A DNA stretch of 64,000 nt. Source: CAVTJL01 sp963735065 (GTDB lineage: Bacteria; Pseudomonadota; Alphaproteobacteria; Geminicoccales; Geminicoccaceae). The stretch covers positions 1,612,001-1,676,000 of the forward strand of contig CAVTJL010000001.1 of assembly GCA_963735065.1 (NCBI GenBank), in the 5' to 3' direction. The stretch's first letter is position 1, and every line of letters starts with the position of its first letter. Shown here one piece after another: positions 34,871 through 46,968 of this stretch. The position numbers were made by a program, and so were the translations under genes. The notes below the pieces were generated by a model. It worked only from the letters and a program-made list of their open reading frames with translations, was not told the DNA's origin and made no database searches.

Positions 34871-35825
34871 GCATGGCGGGACCGCGCCGCAGGTGCGCCT
34901 CGGCCTCCAGGGCCATCCGCTCGACGATCCGGCCGGCGGGCTCGACCGAGCGCACGAGGTCGGCCGCCTCGCCGGCGATCACGGCGGCGGTGTCGAAGTC
35001 GCCCGCATCGCGTGCCTGCGCATAGCGCTCGATCTCGTCCGCATCGGCGCGCAGAGCCTCGAGGTCGCCGCGCCAGCGGGCCATGAAGGGGTTCTCGAGC
35101 GTGCGGATCGTCCAGGGCTCGGGCCAGTCGATCCGGCGCGCCACGTCGGTGACGCTGCTGCGCTGGGTGGCATCGCCCGAGGCCGCGACCAGCCTGGCCT
35201 TCGCGGCCTGGTGCATCTCGGCCTCCTCCGCGGCATAGAAGGCGGTGCCGCAGGCAACGCCTGCAGCACCCAGCATCAGGGCCGCCGCAAGGCCCCTGCC
35301 GTCCGCGATCCCGCCGGCCGCCACCACCGGAACCGGCGCCACCGCGTCCACCACTGCCGGCACCAGCGGCAGGGTCGAGCGCGCATGGCCGTGCCCGCCG
35401 GCCTCGGCACCCTGCGCCACGATGATGTCGGCGCCCAGATCCCGGGCCTCACGGGCCGCCGCCACCGACTGCACCTGGAGGACCAGCGCGGCACGCCCAG
35501 CCTTGACGCGCTCGGCGAACGGCCGCGCGTCGCCGAACGACAGCCAGATCGCCGGCGGCGCCAGGAGATCCAGCGCCACGTCCAAAAGCTCGGGCTGGCG
35601 GGCGAGGCTCCAGGTGATGAAGCCGATCCCGACCCGCTCGTCACCCGTCCGGCGCGCCTCCGCCTCGAGCCAGGCGCGGTCGCCATAGCCGCCACCGAGA
35701 AAGCCCAGGCCGCCGGCACGTGTCACCTCGGATGCCAGCGTCCCGCCGCTGACCTGCGCCATCGGCGCCAGCAGCACGGGCGCCCTGATCCCCAAGAGCT
35801 CGGTCAAGGCCGTCCGGATCGCCAT
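34860..35825 (-). CDS. Nitronate monooxygenase (FMN-dependent TIM barrel)
   Basis: FMN enzyme of 321 residues of the NMO/2-nitropropane dioxygenase family, which oxidises toxic nitronates. The N-terminal ALTELLGIRAPVLLAPMAQVSGG, the catalytic histidine region VAQGAEAGGHGH and the phosphate-binding AAGGIADGRGLAAALMLGAAGVACGT are diagnostic. The next gene upstream on the strand is a DUF3891 protein, 33 bases away, so they may be co-transcribed. Confidence 0.87.
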   Translation of the reverse strand: MAIRTALTELLGIRAPVLLAPMAQVSGGTLASEVTRAGGLGFLGGGYGDRAWLEAEARRTGDERVGIGFITWSLARQPELLDVALDLLAPPAIWLSFGDARPFAERVKAGRAALVLQVQSVAAAREARDLGADIIVAQGAEAGGHGHARSTLPLVPAVVDAVAPVPVVAAGGIADGRGLAAALMLGAAGVACGTAFYAAEEAEMHQAAKARLVAASGDATQRSSVTDVARRIDWPEPWTIRTLENPFMARWRGDLEALRADADEIERYAQARDAGDFDTAAVIAGEAADLVRSVEPAGRIVERMALEAEAHLRRGPAMLTD

Positions 35826-35858
35826 CGCCAGCTTCTCCCCGCCTTGCCGGCTCGTCGC

Positions 35859-36647
35859 TCACCCCGGCGTCAGCCGTGCCGCGATCACCCGCCGCTCGGC
35901 CGTGGCGAGCGCCCGGTCCAGCTCCGCCTGATCCTTGGCGCGGAAGGGCATGAGGATGCCCTCGGCCACGACCTCGACCGCCTCCGCCGCGAACGGCCAG
36001 GGATCGACCGTGATCCGCGCGAGGTCGCCGTCGATGGAGTTGAGGGTCAGGTCCACGGGCTCGCCGGCGGTAGGCGAGCCGGCGACGGTCACCCGCTCGC
36101 GCACGCCGCGGCAGATCGCGAGCGACATGAGGTCGACCGTGCGCACGAGCAGGCGGTTGCGCTCGATCGCGGCCTCGTCGGCCGTCGCCGCATGACGCGG
36201 ATCGGCGGCGAGCGACGCGATCAGCCCCGCCTGCACCTTTCTCTGCTGCTCGACGAAGACCCGCACGCGGGCGAGATCCTCCTCGCCCAGGCCCTCGATG
36301 CCGATGGTGGTATAGATCCCGGTGCCGTGCAGCGAGACGAGAAGCGCCACGTAGCGGCCATAGGCCATGGCCCGCTCGACGCCCAGGGACCAGTGCGCGA
36401 GGCGCAGCTCCACCGGCACCTTGAGAAAGGTGATGGGCCGGCCGGTCTCGGGGTCGAGGCTCGGCGTCTTCTCCCATTCGAGCCAGGCGATGTCGTGCTG
36501 CTCGGCGCCGAGGCAGGCTTCCTGCCAGGGCGTCACCACGCCGAAGCGGTCATTGCCCCAGGCCCGCATGAGCTGGCCCGCGAGCCAGGCATGGCTCGGC
36601 TGGGGGATGCCCAGCACCGTCTCCGCATCGAGCGTCCGGAAAAGCAT
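35859..36647 (-). CDS. DUF3891-family protein
   Basis: Soluble protein of 262 residues that I place in the DUF3891 family from the pattern of HAWLAGQLMRAWGN, AEQHDIAWLEWEKTPSLDPETGRP and HGTGIYTTIG; conserved His/Asp pairs suggest an HD-like metal site but activity is unknown. ATG 36647 follows GGAGG at good spacing; the GTG two codons earlier is less likely. It lies between the sulfite-reductase terminator and the nitronate monooxygenase gene. Confidence 0.7.
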   Translation of the reverse strand: MLFRTLDAETVLGIPQPSHAWLAGQLMRAWGNDRFGVVTPWQEACLGAEQHDIAWLEWEKTPSLDPETGRPITFLKVPVELRLAHWSLGVERAMAYGRYVALLVSLHGTGIYTTIGIEGLGEEDLARVRVFVEQQRKVQAGLIASLAADPRHAATADEAAIERNRLLVRTVDLMSLAICRGVRERVTVAGSPTAGEPVDLTLNSIDGDLARITVDPWPFAAEAVEVVAEGILMPFRAKDQAELDRALATAERRVIAARLTPG

Positions 36648-36664
36648 GCCCACCTCCGCCAGGC

Positions 36665-36699
36665 CGTCGCCGGCCCTTTTTGTAACTCGGCCGGCGACG
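36665..36699 (-). terminator. Terminator-like hairpin after cysI
   Basis: Eleven-base perfect arms CGTCGCCGGCC (36665-36675) and GGCCGGCGACG (36689-36699) with a 13-base AT-richer loop, 18 bases past the cysI stop and before the DUF3891 start. It is the strongest terminator-like structure in this part of the window, though it lacks a T-run. Confidence 0.55.
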
Positions 36700-36716
36700 T
36701 GGCGGTAGGCGCGGCC

Positions 36717-38432
36717 TCAGGCGCGGCTGTTGAAGTCCCGGCCCGAGGTCACCTCGCGCACATGGCCGGCACGGATCGCGTAGTCGCCGAAGGGCTCGTC
36801 CGGCAGCCGATCCTTGGCATAGCCCGCGATGATCGGCGTCAGATGATCGAGGATCGCCTGCTCGCCCACATTCTCGAGCACCATGCGGTTCAGCCGCTGC
36901 CCCCAGAAGCCGCCGCCCAGATAGACATTGTACCGGCCCGGCGCCCGGCCGGTGAAGGCGATCTCGGCCACATAGGGCCTGGAGCAGCCGTTCGGGCAGC
37001 CGCTCATCCTGACCGTGATCGGATCGTCGGCGAGCCCGTTCTCGGCCATCACGGCGTCGAGCTTGGTCACGAGGTCGGGCAGATAGCGCTCGCTCTCGGC
37101 CATCGCGAGACCGCAGGTCGGCAGCGCCACGCAGGCCATCGAGTTCCGCCGCAGCACGCTCTGCCGCAGCGTCGTGTCGATGCCGTGCGCCTCGATGATG
37201 CTCTCGATCCGGGCGCGCTGCTTGTCGGGGATCCGGCTGATGACGAGGTTCTGGTTGGGGGTGAGGCGAAACTCACCCTTGTGGACGGCCGCGATCTCGC
37301 GGAGCCCGGTCATCATCGGCAGATCGTCGGTGTCCCGGATGCGCCCGTTCTCGACGAACAGGCAAAAATGCCAGGAGCCGTCGTCGCCCTGGGTCCAGCC
37401 GTAGCGGTCGCCGTTGGACGTGAGAAGAAACGGCCGCGCCGGCTCGAGCGCGAACCCTGTCCGCCGCGCCAGCTCCTCCTTGAGCCAGTCCAGGCCGCGA
37501 TCGTCGATCGTGTACTTGAAGCGGGCGTGCCGGCGGTCGACGCGGTCGCCATAGTCGCGCTGGATCGTGACGATGGCCTCGGTCACGGCCAGCACCTGCT
37601 CCGGCCGGCAGAAGCCGATCACGTCGCCGAGCCGGGGATAGGTGCCGGGCTCGCCGTCGGTGCGGCCCATGCCGCCGCCCGCCGTGACGTTGAACCCCTG
37701 CAGCTTGCCGTCCGCCACGTCGGCGATGAAGCCCAGATCCTGCGTGAAGACGTCGACGTCGTTGTCCGGCGGCACGACCACGCCGATCTTGAACTTCCGG
37801 GGCAGATAGGTGTCGCCGTAGATGGGCTCGGACTCGCCGCCGGCCACCTTCTTCTCGTCCAGCCAGATCTCGTGATAGGCGCGCGTTTTCGGCATCAGCA
37901 GCTCGCTGATGCGCCGCGCCGTGTCGTAGACCTCGGCGTGCAGCGCCGAGAGATGCGGATTGACGGCGCTCATCACGCCCCGGTTGACGTCCCCGCAGGC
38001 GGCGAGCGAGTCCAGCAGCGCCCGATCCATCCCCTGGATGGTCGGCTTGAGATCGCCCTTCAGGATGCCGTGGAACTGGAAGGTCTGCCGCGTGGTCAGG
38101 CGCAGCGTGCCGTTCGCATGCTGGTGTGCCAGGCCGTCCAGCGCCGTCCACTGCTCGGGCGTGCACACGCCGCCCGGCAGGCGCACGCGCACCATGAACT
38201 GGTAGGCCGGCTCCAGCTTCTGATGGCGCCGCTCCTCCCGGAGGTCGCGGTCGTCCTGCTGGTAGCTGCCGTGGAACTTGATCAGCTGCTGGGCGCCCTC
38301 GGAGATCCCGCCGGTCACGGGATCGGCGAGGCCCTCCGCAATGTCGCCGCGGAGATGGTCGCTTGCCGCCTTCAGCCGCTCGTTGGCGTGCAGCTTCTCG
38401 ACCGGCTGGGACAGATCGCGGCTGCGGTCCAT
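36717..38432 (-). CDS. cysI: Sulfite reductase hemoprotein beta subunit
   Basis: Siroheme/[4Fe-4S] subunit that reduces sulfite to sulfide in assimilation, 571 residues. Cluster and siroheme cysteines lie in CVALPTCGLAMAES (C-x5-C) and MSGCPNGCSRP (C-x3-C). Other conserved parts are TLRLTTRQTFQFHG and NVTAGGGMGRTDGEPGTYPRLG. ATG 38432 follows GAAAGG and is 14 bases after the cysJ stop, so cysJ-cysI form an operon read on the minus strand, ended by the hairpin at 36665-36699. Confidence 0.95.
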   Translation of the reverse strand: MDRSRDLSQPVEKLHANERLKAASDHLRGDIAEGLADPVTGGISEGAQQLIKFHGSYQQDDRDLREERRHQKLEPAYQFMVRVRLPGGVCTPEQWTALDGLAHQHANGTLRLTTRQTFQFHGILKGDLKPTIQGMDRALLDSLAACGDVNRGVMSAVNPHLSALHAEVYDTARRISELLMPKTRAYHEIWLDEKKVAGGESEPIYGDTYLPRKFKIGVVVPPDNDVDVFTQDLGFIADVADGKLQGFNVTAGGGMGRTDGEPGTYPRLGDVIGFCRPEQVLAVTEAIVTIQRDYGDRVDRRHARFKYTIDDRGLDWLKEELARRTGFALEPARPFLLTSNGDRYGWTQGDDGSWHFCLFVENGRIRDTDDLPMMTGLREIAAVHKGEFRLTPNQNLVISRIPDKQRARIESIIEAHGIDTTLRQSVLRRNSMACVALPTCGLAMAESERYLPDLVTKLDAVMAENGLADDPITVRMSGCPNGCSRPYVAEIAFTGRAPGRYNVYLGGGFWGQRLNRMVLENVGEQAILDHLTPIIAGYAKDRLPDEPFGDYAIRAGHVREVTSGRDFNSRA

Positions 38433-38446
38433 CGTCGTGGCCTTTC

Positions 38447-40285
38447 TCAATAGACGTCGCGCTGGTAGCGGCCCTCGCGCTGGAGGGTCTTCAGATAGAC
38501 GGTGGCCTTCTCGGCATCGCCGCCGCTCTGCTCGGTGACGATGCGCGTCAGCGCGGCATGGACGTCGGGCGCCAGATGCTCGGAATCGCCGCACAGATAG
38601 AGATGCCCGCCCTCCTGGAGCCAGGCCCAGACCTCGGCCCCGCGCTCGATCAGGCGATGCTGGACGTAGATCTTCCGTTCCTGGTCGCGCGAGAAGGCGA
38701 GGTCGATGCGCCCGAGCGTGCCGGCCTTGAGCCAGCGCTGCCACTCGAGCTGATAGAGAAAATCGGTGCGGAAGCTGCGGTCGCCGAAGAAGAGCCAGCT
38801 TTTGTCGGTCGCACCCTGCTCCTCGCGCTCCTGCATGAAGGCGCGGTAGGGCGCAACGCCCGTGCCGGCACCGATCATGATGATGGGCGTGCTGGGGTCC
38901 TTGGGCAGGCGGAAGTGCGGGTTCGCCTGGACGTAGACCGGCACGGTGCCGTCCTCGGCTACCCGCTCGGCGAGCCACCCCGAGGCGACGCCCAGCCGGT
39001 CGCGGCCGTGGCTCGCATAGCGGACGACCGAGACGCACAGATGCGCCTCGTCGGGGTTGGCGGCGAGGCTCGAGGCGATCGAGTAGAGCCTGGGCGGCAG
39101 GCGGCGCAGCCGGCCCACCAGCTCGGTGCCCGTGATGCCCTTCACCGGGAACGACTCGACGAGGTCGACGACCTGCCGGCCGGTGGCGTAGGTGCGAAGG
39201 GCGGCGTCGCCCCTCTCCGCGATCTCGCGCAGCGACGTGGCCCCGCTCAGCTCGGCCCAGCCGGAAAGAAAGCGCGAGGTGAGGGCGGTGATCTCGAACC
39301 GCTCCGTCAGCGCCCGATGCAGCGGCAGCCCCTCGGCCGCGGCGATCGGCTCCTCGCCGTCGAGACCCAGCGTGTCGATCAGCTTTGCCACCAGCGCCGG
39401 ATCGTTCTGCGGCAGGATGCCCAGCGAGTCGCCGGGCTCGAAGACGAGGCCCGAGCCCTCGAGCCCGATCTCGACGTGGCGGATCTCCTTGCTGGAGCCC
39501 CGGCCGGTGATGGCGAGGTTCTCCAGAACCGGCGCCGCGAACGGCCTTCTTTTGTCATAGGCCGACGCCGACTCGACGGGCCGCCCGGGCAGCACGAGCC
39601 GCGTGATGTTGGAGTCCGCACCCTCATCCTCCGCGGGCACCACCTCCTCGCGCAGGCGCTCGAGGACGGCACCGCCCCACGCCTCGGCCGGCTCCTCGTA
39701 GTCGACGTCGCACTCGACCCGGTCCTGCAGCCGGGTGCCGCCCAGCTCCTCGAGCCGGCGGTCGATCTCGCGCGCGGTCTTGCAGAAATGCTCGTAGGTC
39801 GAATCGCCGAGCCCGAGCACGGCAAAGCGCAGCGAGGAAAGCTTGGGCGCCTTGCGGCCGAACAGGAACTCGTAGAAGGGCGCTGCCGGCTCGGGCGGAT
39901 CGCCCTCGCCATGCGTGCTCGTGACGACGACGAGAAAGCGCTCGTCCTTGAGGCGCTTCAGCGGATAGTCGGCGGCGTCGGCCACCCGCGCCGCCACACC
40001 GCTCGCCTCGAGCCGCGCTGCCAGCGCCTTGGCCACGCCGGCCGCATTGCCGGTCTCCGAGGCGTAGAGCACCGTCACCGGACGATCGGCCTGGGGGGCC
40101 GGCGCCGCCGCCGCGGGCCTCGCACCAGCGCCCAGGCCCGCCAGATAGCCGCTGGCCCAGATGGCCTGCTCGGCCGAGAGCCCCGCTGCCAGCCTCTCGA
40201 GCTGGGAGGTCTGGTCCCGCGTCAGAAGCCACGCCGGGCCGGCTGCTGCCGCTGCGGGCCACGCTCTCGTCTCGGCTTGGATCAT
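38447..40285 (-). CDS. cysJ: Sulfite reductase flavoprotein alpha subunit
   Basis: NADPH-dependent flavoprotein that feeds electrons to CysI, about 612 residues. The N-terminal flavodoxin domain has VLYASETGNAAGVAKALA and STHGEGDPP. The FAD/ferredoxin-reductase part has RLYSIASS, and the NADPH part has MIGAGTGVAPYRAFMQERE and the C terminus ending in Y. ATG 40285 has an AGG-rich ribosome site; an in-frame ATG at 40324 overlaps a hairpin-forming element (40307-40326) and has none. The promoter at 40356-40384 drives cysJI. Confidence 0.94.
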   Translation of the reverse strand: MIQAETRAWPAAAAAGPAWLLTRDQTSQLERLAAGLSAEQAIWASGYLAGLGAGARPAAAAPAPQADRPVTVLYASETGNAAGVAKALAARLEASGVAARVADAADYPLKRLKDERFLVVVTSTHGEGDPPEPAAPFYEFLFGRKAPKLSSLRFAVLGLGDSTYEHFCKTAREIDRRLEELGGTRLQDRVECDVDYEEPAEAWGGAVLERLREEVVPAEDEGADSNITRLVLPGRPVESASAYDKRRPFAAPVLENLAITGRGSSKEIRHVEIGLEGSGLVFEPGDSLGILPQNDPALVAKLIDTLGLDGEEPIAAAEGLPLHRALTERFEITALTSRFLSGWAELSGATSLREIAERGDAALRTYATGRQVVDLVESFPVKGITGTELVGRLRRLPPRLYSIASSLAANPDEAHLCVSVVRYASHGRDRLGVASGWLAERVAEDGTVPVYVQANPHFRLPKDPSTPIIMIGAGTGVAPYRAFMQEREEQGATDKSWLFFGDRSFRTDFLYQLEWQRWLKAGTLGRIDLAFSRDQERKIYVQHRLIERGAEVWAWLQEGGHLYLCGDSEHLAPDVHAALTRIVTEQSGGDAEKATVYLKTLQREGRYQRDVY

Positions 40286-40306
40286 CGCTCGAACCTGCCC
40301 TTCCGT

Positions 40307-40326
40307 GGATGGCTCGTGAGCCATCC
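40307..40326. promoter_or_regulatory. Inverted repeat in the cysJ leader
   Basis: Perfect eight-base arms GGATGGCT (40307-40314) and AGCCATCC (40319-40326) around CGTG, between the cysJ promoter and the preferred ATG at 40285. It could be an operator or a leader hairpin affecting translation. Confidence 0.4.
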
Positions 40327-40355
40327 CGGAAGATAGTCGGCGATCGCTATTTCAC

Positions 40356-40384
40356 AAGATAAAATGTAAAGCTCGTTTTTACAA
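40356..40384 (-). promoter_or_regulatory. Promoter of cysJI with overlapping symmetric element
   Basis: Read on the minus strand, TTGTAA (40384-40379) and TATCTT (40361-40356) are spaced by 17 bases, in the only distinctly AT-rich stretch nearby. Inverted arms TGTAAA (40365-40370) and TTTACA (40378-40383) sit over the promoter, and ACATCAGATGT (40384-40394) is another short palindrome. A regulator of sulfur assimilation binding here is likely, but which one is not readable. Confidence 0.55.
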
Positions 40385-40407
40385 CATCAGATGTAGTGTA
40401 TTAATGG

Positions 40408-40875
40408 TCAGGCAGCTGCCTCCTCGGGCAGCGCGGGGAGCAGCCTGTAGGCGACGCAGATCCGGTTCCAGCTGTTGATCGCCACGACGGCCGCCGTCAG
40501 GTGGGCCAGCTCCGTCTCGCTCAGCGCGGCCGATGCCTCGTCGAACACCGCATCCGGCACATGACCCTGGGTGAGGAGGGTGAGCGCCTCGGTCCAGGCC
40601 AGCGCCGCCCGCTCGCGGCCCGAGTAGCAGGGCGACTCGCGCCAGGCGTCGAGCAGGAAGATGCGCTCCTCGCTCTCGCCCAGCTTGCGCGCATCCCGGA
40701 CATGCATGTCGAGGCAGAAGGCGCAGCCATTGATCTGCGAGGCGCGGATCTTGACGAGCTCGAGGAGGCGGCGCTCGAGGCTGCTCGCCGCCGCGCAGGC
40801 GCTGATCTCTCGCAGCGCCTTGCGGACGGCCGGCAGGGTCTCGAAGAGGAGCGCGGGCTCGATCCGGGGCTTCAT
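40408..40875 (-). CDS. AhpD/carboxymuconolactone-decarboxylase-family protein
   Basis: Alkylhydroperoxidase-like protein of 155 residues with the redox C-x-x-C-x3-H motif (NGCAFCLDMHV) and the following ESEERIFLLDAW segment typical of the AhpD core. Such proteins act as thiol-dependent peroxide reductases or their relatives. It is divergent from a MocR-type regulator at 40982, a frequent pairing in which the regulator controls the small enzyme. Confidence 0.88.
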   Translation of the reverse strand: MKPRIEPALLFETLPAVRKALREISACAAASSLERRLLELVKIRASQINGCAFCLDMHVRDARKLGESEERIFLLDAWRESPCYSGRERAALAWTEALTLLTQGHVPDAVFDEASAALSETELAHLTAAVVAINSWNRICVAYRLLPALPEEAAA

Positions 40876-40981
40876 GGTCGATCTCCTTGGGCGGCATGCG
40901 GGCTTTCCTGCCCGGCCCTGCGAGAGCTAGCCTCCTCTCGGCCCGGGCAGGAGGGTCAAGACTGGTGAGAATGACTGGGCC

Positions 40982-42448
40982 ATGAGGGTGCGGGACGACG
41001 GCGGCCTCGGCCGCATCGCGCTGGATGGCGGGGCCGGCCTGCCGATCCATCGCCAGCTCTATGAGAGCATCCGGGAGGCGATCCTCGACGGCCGCCTGCA
41101 GCCCGGCGCCCGCCTGCCGTCCGCCCGCAGCCTCGCCGGGCTGCTGGGTGTCGCCCGCGGCACGGTCGACCTGGCCTACGGCATCCTCGCCGGCGAGGGC
41201 TACGTCGTCGGACGCGGCGCCGCCGGCACCATCGTCGATCCGGGCCTCGACCTCTCGCCTTCAGCACCGCCACCCTCGCCCAGCGGCGTTGGCGGCGCCC
41301 CGGCGTCGGAGCTGCCGACGAGCCTCAGGCCGTTTCAGATGGGGCTGCCGGCGCTCGACCGCTTCCCGCGCAAGGTCTGGGCCCGGCTCGCCGCGCGCGA
41401 GGCACGGCTCCTGTCGGATGCGCGGCTGGCGCATCGGCCGGCGGCGGGCGAGCCTGCGCTGCGCCGCGAGATCGCGCGCTATCTCGGCATCGCCCGCGGC
41501 ATCGCCTGCTCGGCCGACGAGATCCTGGTGACGGCGGGCTTCCAGGGGGCCCTGGGCCTCGTCACCCGGACCCTGCTGCGGCCGGGCGAGCCCGTCTGGG
41601 TCGAGGATCCGGGCTGGCCCCTGGCGCGCGAGGCGCTGGCCCTGGCCGATGCCCGCCTCATAGGCGTGCCGGTGGACGAGAGCGGCCTCGTGGTCGAGGC
41701 AGGCCGGCGCATGGCGCCCCAGGCCCGGCTCGCGGTCGTCACGCCGTCGCATCAGTTCCCGACGGGCGCTGCCCTGGGCCTGGGCCGGCGCCTGGCGCTT
41801 CTCGACTGGGCGGCGCAGGCCGACGCCTGGATCGTCGAGGACGACTATGACAGCGAGTTCCGCTATCGCGGCCGGCCGCTGCCGCCGCTGAAGAGCCTCG
41901 ATCGCCGGGGCCGCGTTCTCTATGTCGGGACCTTCAGCAAGACCCTCTTCCCCGGCCTGCGGCTGGGCTATCTGGTGGCGCCGCCGGCGCTGGTGCCGCG
42001 GCTGCGCGGGGCGGCGGCAGCGCTCCAGCCGGCGCCGGCCGCCTCGGCGCAGGACACGGTCGCGGCCTTCATGGCCGGCGGCCATCTGGCCCGGCATGTG
42101 CGGCGCATGCGCCTTCTCTATGCCGAGCGTCGGGCGGCCCTCGTGCAGGCGCTGCGCGCCGCCTGCGGCAATCGGCTGCATATCGTCGATCGGGTGGGCG
42201 GCATGCATCTGATGGCGCACCTGCCCGACGGCCACGACGACGAGGCCCTGGCCGCCAGGGCCGATGCCGCGGGCCTCGCCGTCCATCCGCTCTCTCGTTG
42301 CAGCGCAGGAGGGCCGGGCCGACCCGGCCTCCTGCTCGGCTTCACCAACATCCTGCCGCAGGCCGCGCCACGCGAGGCGGCGAGGCTTGCCGGGGTGCTC
42401 GCGGCACCCGACATGGTAGGGGCCGGACCGGGGCCCCCCAACTTGTAG
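40982..42448 (+). CDS. MocR/PdxR-type GntR-aminotransferase regulator
   Basis: Regulator of 488 residues. The GntR winged helix covers about 20-90 (LPIHRQLYESIREAILDGRLQPGARLPSARSLAGLLGVARGTVDLAY). The rest is a fold-type I aminotransferase domain with WVEDPGW, VEDDYDSEFRY and the PLP lysine in TFSKTLFPGLRLGY. PLP or a PLP-bound amine is the usual effector. It is divergent from the AhpD-like gene. Confidence 0.9.
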   Translation: MRVRDDGGLGRIALDGGAGLPIHRQLYESIREAILDGRLQPGARLPSARSLAGLLGVARGTVDLAYGILAGEGYVVGRGAAGTIVDPGLDLSPSAPPPSPSGVGGAPASELPTSLRPFQMGLPALDRFPRKVWARLAAREARLLSDARLAHRPAAGEPALRREIARYLGIARGIACSADEILVTAGFQGALGLVTRTLLRPGEPVWVEDPGWPLAREALALADARLIGVPVDESGLVVEAGRRMAPQARLAVVTPSHQFPTGAALGLGRRLALLDWAAQADAWIVEDDYDSEFRYRGRPLPPLKSLDRRGRVLYVGTFSKTLFPGLRLGYLVAPPALVPRLRGAAAALQPAPAASAQDTVAAFMAGGHLARHVRRMRLLYAERRAALVQALRAACGNRLHIVDRVGGMHLMAHLPDGHDDEALAARADAAGLAVHPLSRCSAGGPGRPGLLLGFTNILPQAAPREAARLAGVLAAPDMVGAGPGPPNL

Positions 42449-42533
42449 GCACAGGCGGCATCTGCTAGACCGTCACGCGCGTACGGGCCTCTCCGCGCGC
42501 CGTGGTTCACTGACAACGCGAGTCTCCAGTTCC

Positions 42534-45302
<2,769 letters not shown>

Positions 45303-45426
45303 CGCCACGCCGCAGGCATCTGTTGCATTGCAGCATCCTCACGCTCGGCCTTAGGCGCTATGATCCCGCGCGTCCGGGCGAGCTTCTTCCCTGCCTGCCG
45401 TTCCGGGCCAACGCGAAGGAAGGGCC

Positions 45427-45942
45427 ATGGCAAGGAACCGGGTCGGTGTCTATCCGGGCACCTTCGATCCCATTCACAACGGGCACGTCGACGTCATCCG
45501 GCGCGCGACGCTGCTCGTCGACAAGCTGATCGTCGCCGTGGCGATCAACGCCGGCAAGGATCCGCTCTTCAGCCTCGAGGAGCGGGTGCGGATGGTCGAG
45601 ACGGACCTCAACGCCCTCAACGCCGGCAACGCCATGAACGGCGCCGTCGTCGAGGTCCTGCCCTTCGAGACCCTGCTGATGCGCTTTGCCGCCGACCAGG
45701 GGGCGGACCTCGTGATCCGCGGCCTGCGGGCCGTCTCGGACTTCGAGTACGAGTTCCAGATGGCGCTCAACAACAAGCGCCTGCATCCCAAGCTCGAGAC
45801 CGTCTTCTTGATGGCGTCCGAGAACGCCCAGTTCATCTCCTCGCGCTTCGTCAAGGAGATCGATCACCTGGGCGGCGACGTGTCGAGCATGGTGTCGCGT
45901 CACGTCCTGGAGCAGCTCGACCGCAAGCACCGCGCCCGCTGA
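45427..45942 (+). CDS. coaD: Phosphopantetheine adenylyltransferase
   Basis: Catalyses the fourth step of coenzyme A synthesis, transferring AMP from ATP to 4'-phosphopantetheine. The 171-residue protein has the nucleotidyltransferase signature GVYPGTFDPIHNGHVDVIRRA with the T/HxGH motif, IRGLRAVSDFEYEFQMALNNKRL, and SSRFVKEI near the C terminus. ATG 45427 follows GGAAGGG. It lies downstream of gyrA and converges with the SorC regulator gene. Confidence 0.96.
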   Translation: MARNRVGVYPGTFDPIHNGHVDVIRRATLLVDKLIVAVAINAGKDPLFSLEERVRMVETDLNALNAGNAMNGAVVEVLPFETLLMRFAADQGADLVIRGLRAVSDFEYEFQMALNNKRLHPKLETVFLMASENAQFISSRFVKEIDHLGGDVSSMVSRHVLEQLDRKHRAR

Positions 45943-45951
45943 GCCCGCGGA

Positions 45952-46968
45952 TCAGGCGGGGGGCTCTCTCACCAGCAGCTCCGCGGTCCGCTCGTCGGTG
46001 ATGAGCCGGTTGACATAGCCGGCCCTCAGCACGCCCCGCATGATCGGCACCTTCTCCGCCCCGCCCGAGGCGAGGATGCTGATCGGGACGCGCCCGAGGT
46101 CGGCCGGGGGCAGCCCGACGACGCGATGATTGAGGGGGTGGTCGACGATGCGCCCCTGCTCGTCGAGCAGATGGCCCAGAAGATCGCCCACGGCACCCGC
46201 CCGGGCGAGCGAGACGCTGTCCTCGTCGGTCAAGAGCCCGAGCCGGCGGTTCGTGCTCTCGGGACCGAGCGAGCCGGCGCTGACGACCGCGAGATCGGCG
46301 CCGCGGGCGCGCTCGAGGATCTGGCGCAGCTCGGTCTGCTCCAGCAGCATGTCCCTGAGCTCGGGCGTGCTCACGAAGGTGGGGGCGGCCAGGTAGTAGC
46401 ACTGGGCGCCCAGCATGTCGGCGAGGCGGGCGGCGGTCTCGTAGGTGTTGATCTCCGAGCCGCGCCCGAGGCCGCCCAGCAGCGAGACCACGGTGACGCG
46501 CTCGAGCCGCTGGCGGCGCATCGCCCGCACGCTCCAGCGCAGGGTGCGGCCCCAGCCGATCGCCACGGTCTGGCCTTCCGCCAGGCGCTCGCCGACATAG
46601 GCGCCGACGGCGATCCCCAGGACGGCCGCTATCTGGTCCAGCCGCTCGGGGCTCGGCACCACCACCGCCTCGACCAGGCCGAAGCGCCGCTCCAGCGCGC
46701 GCTCCAGCGCCACGCACGAGGCGAGCTCGCTGTTGATGCGGATCTGCACCATGCCGCTCTCGCGGCAGATCGCCAGCTCGCGGTTGACCTTGACCCGGCT
46801 GACGCCGAGCCGCAGGGCGATCTCCCCTTGGGTCTTGCCCTCGACATAGTAGAGCCAGGCGATGCGCGTCCGGCGCTGCTCGTCGCTGGCCAGCACATCG
46901 AGAACGACGTCGGCGAAGGATCCCGCCTGACCCTCGATCGGGGTCCCGTCGGTCTCGACGTCGCTCAT
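45952..46968 (-). CDS. SorC/DeoR-family sugar-responsive regulator
   Basis: Transcriptional regulator of 338 residues. The N-terminal helix-turn-helix is RIAWLYYVEGKTQGEIALRLGVSRVKVNRELAICRESG. The rest is the SorC sugar-phosphate-binding domain (VAIGWGRTL, LLGGLGRGSEINTYETAARLAD, SILASGGAEKVPIMRGVLRAGYVNRLITDE). The start overlaps the stop of the dehydrogenase gene by ATGA. As last gene of the polyol operon it probably controls the operon and the divergent aldolase genes in response to a phosphorylated intermediate. Confidence 0.9.
   Translation of the reverse strand: MSDVETDGTPIEGQAGSFADVVLDVLASDEQRRTRIAWLYYVEGKTQGEIALRLGVSRVKVNRELAICRESGMVQIRINSELASCVALERALERRFGLVEAVVVPSPERLDQIAAVLGIAVGAYVGERLAEGQTVAIGWGRTLRWSVRAMRRQRLERVTVVSLLGGLGRGSEINTYETAARLADMLGAQCYYLAAPTFVSTPELRDMLLEQTELRQILERARGADLAVVSAGSLGPESTNRRLGLLTDEDSVSLARAGAVGDLLGHLLDEQGRIVDHPLNHRVVGLPPADLGRVPISILASGGAEKVPIMRGVLRAGYVNRLITDERTAELLVREPPA

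Noticed and set aside
34893..38453. An 1186-codon plus-strand open frame
   Set aside because: It runs antisense through nitronate monooxygenase, DUF3891 and cysI, all of which have clear motifs; its own product is not protein-like.
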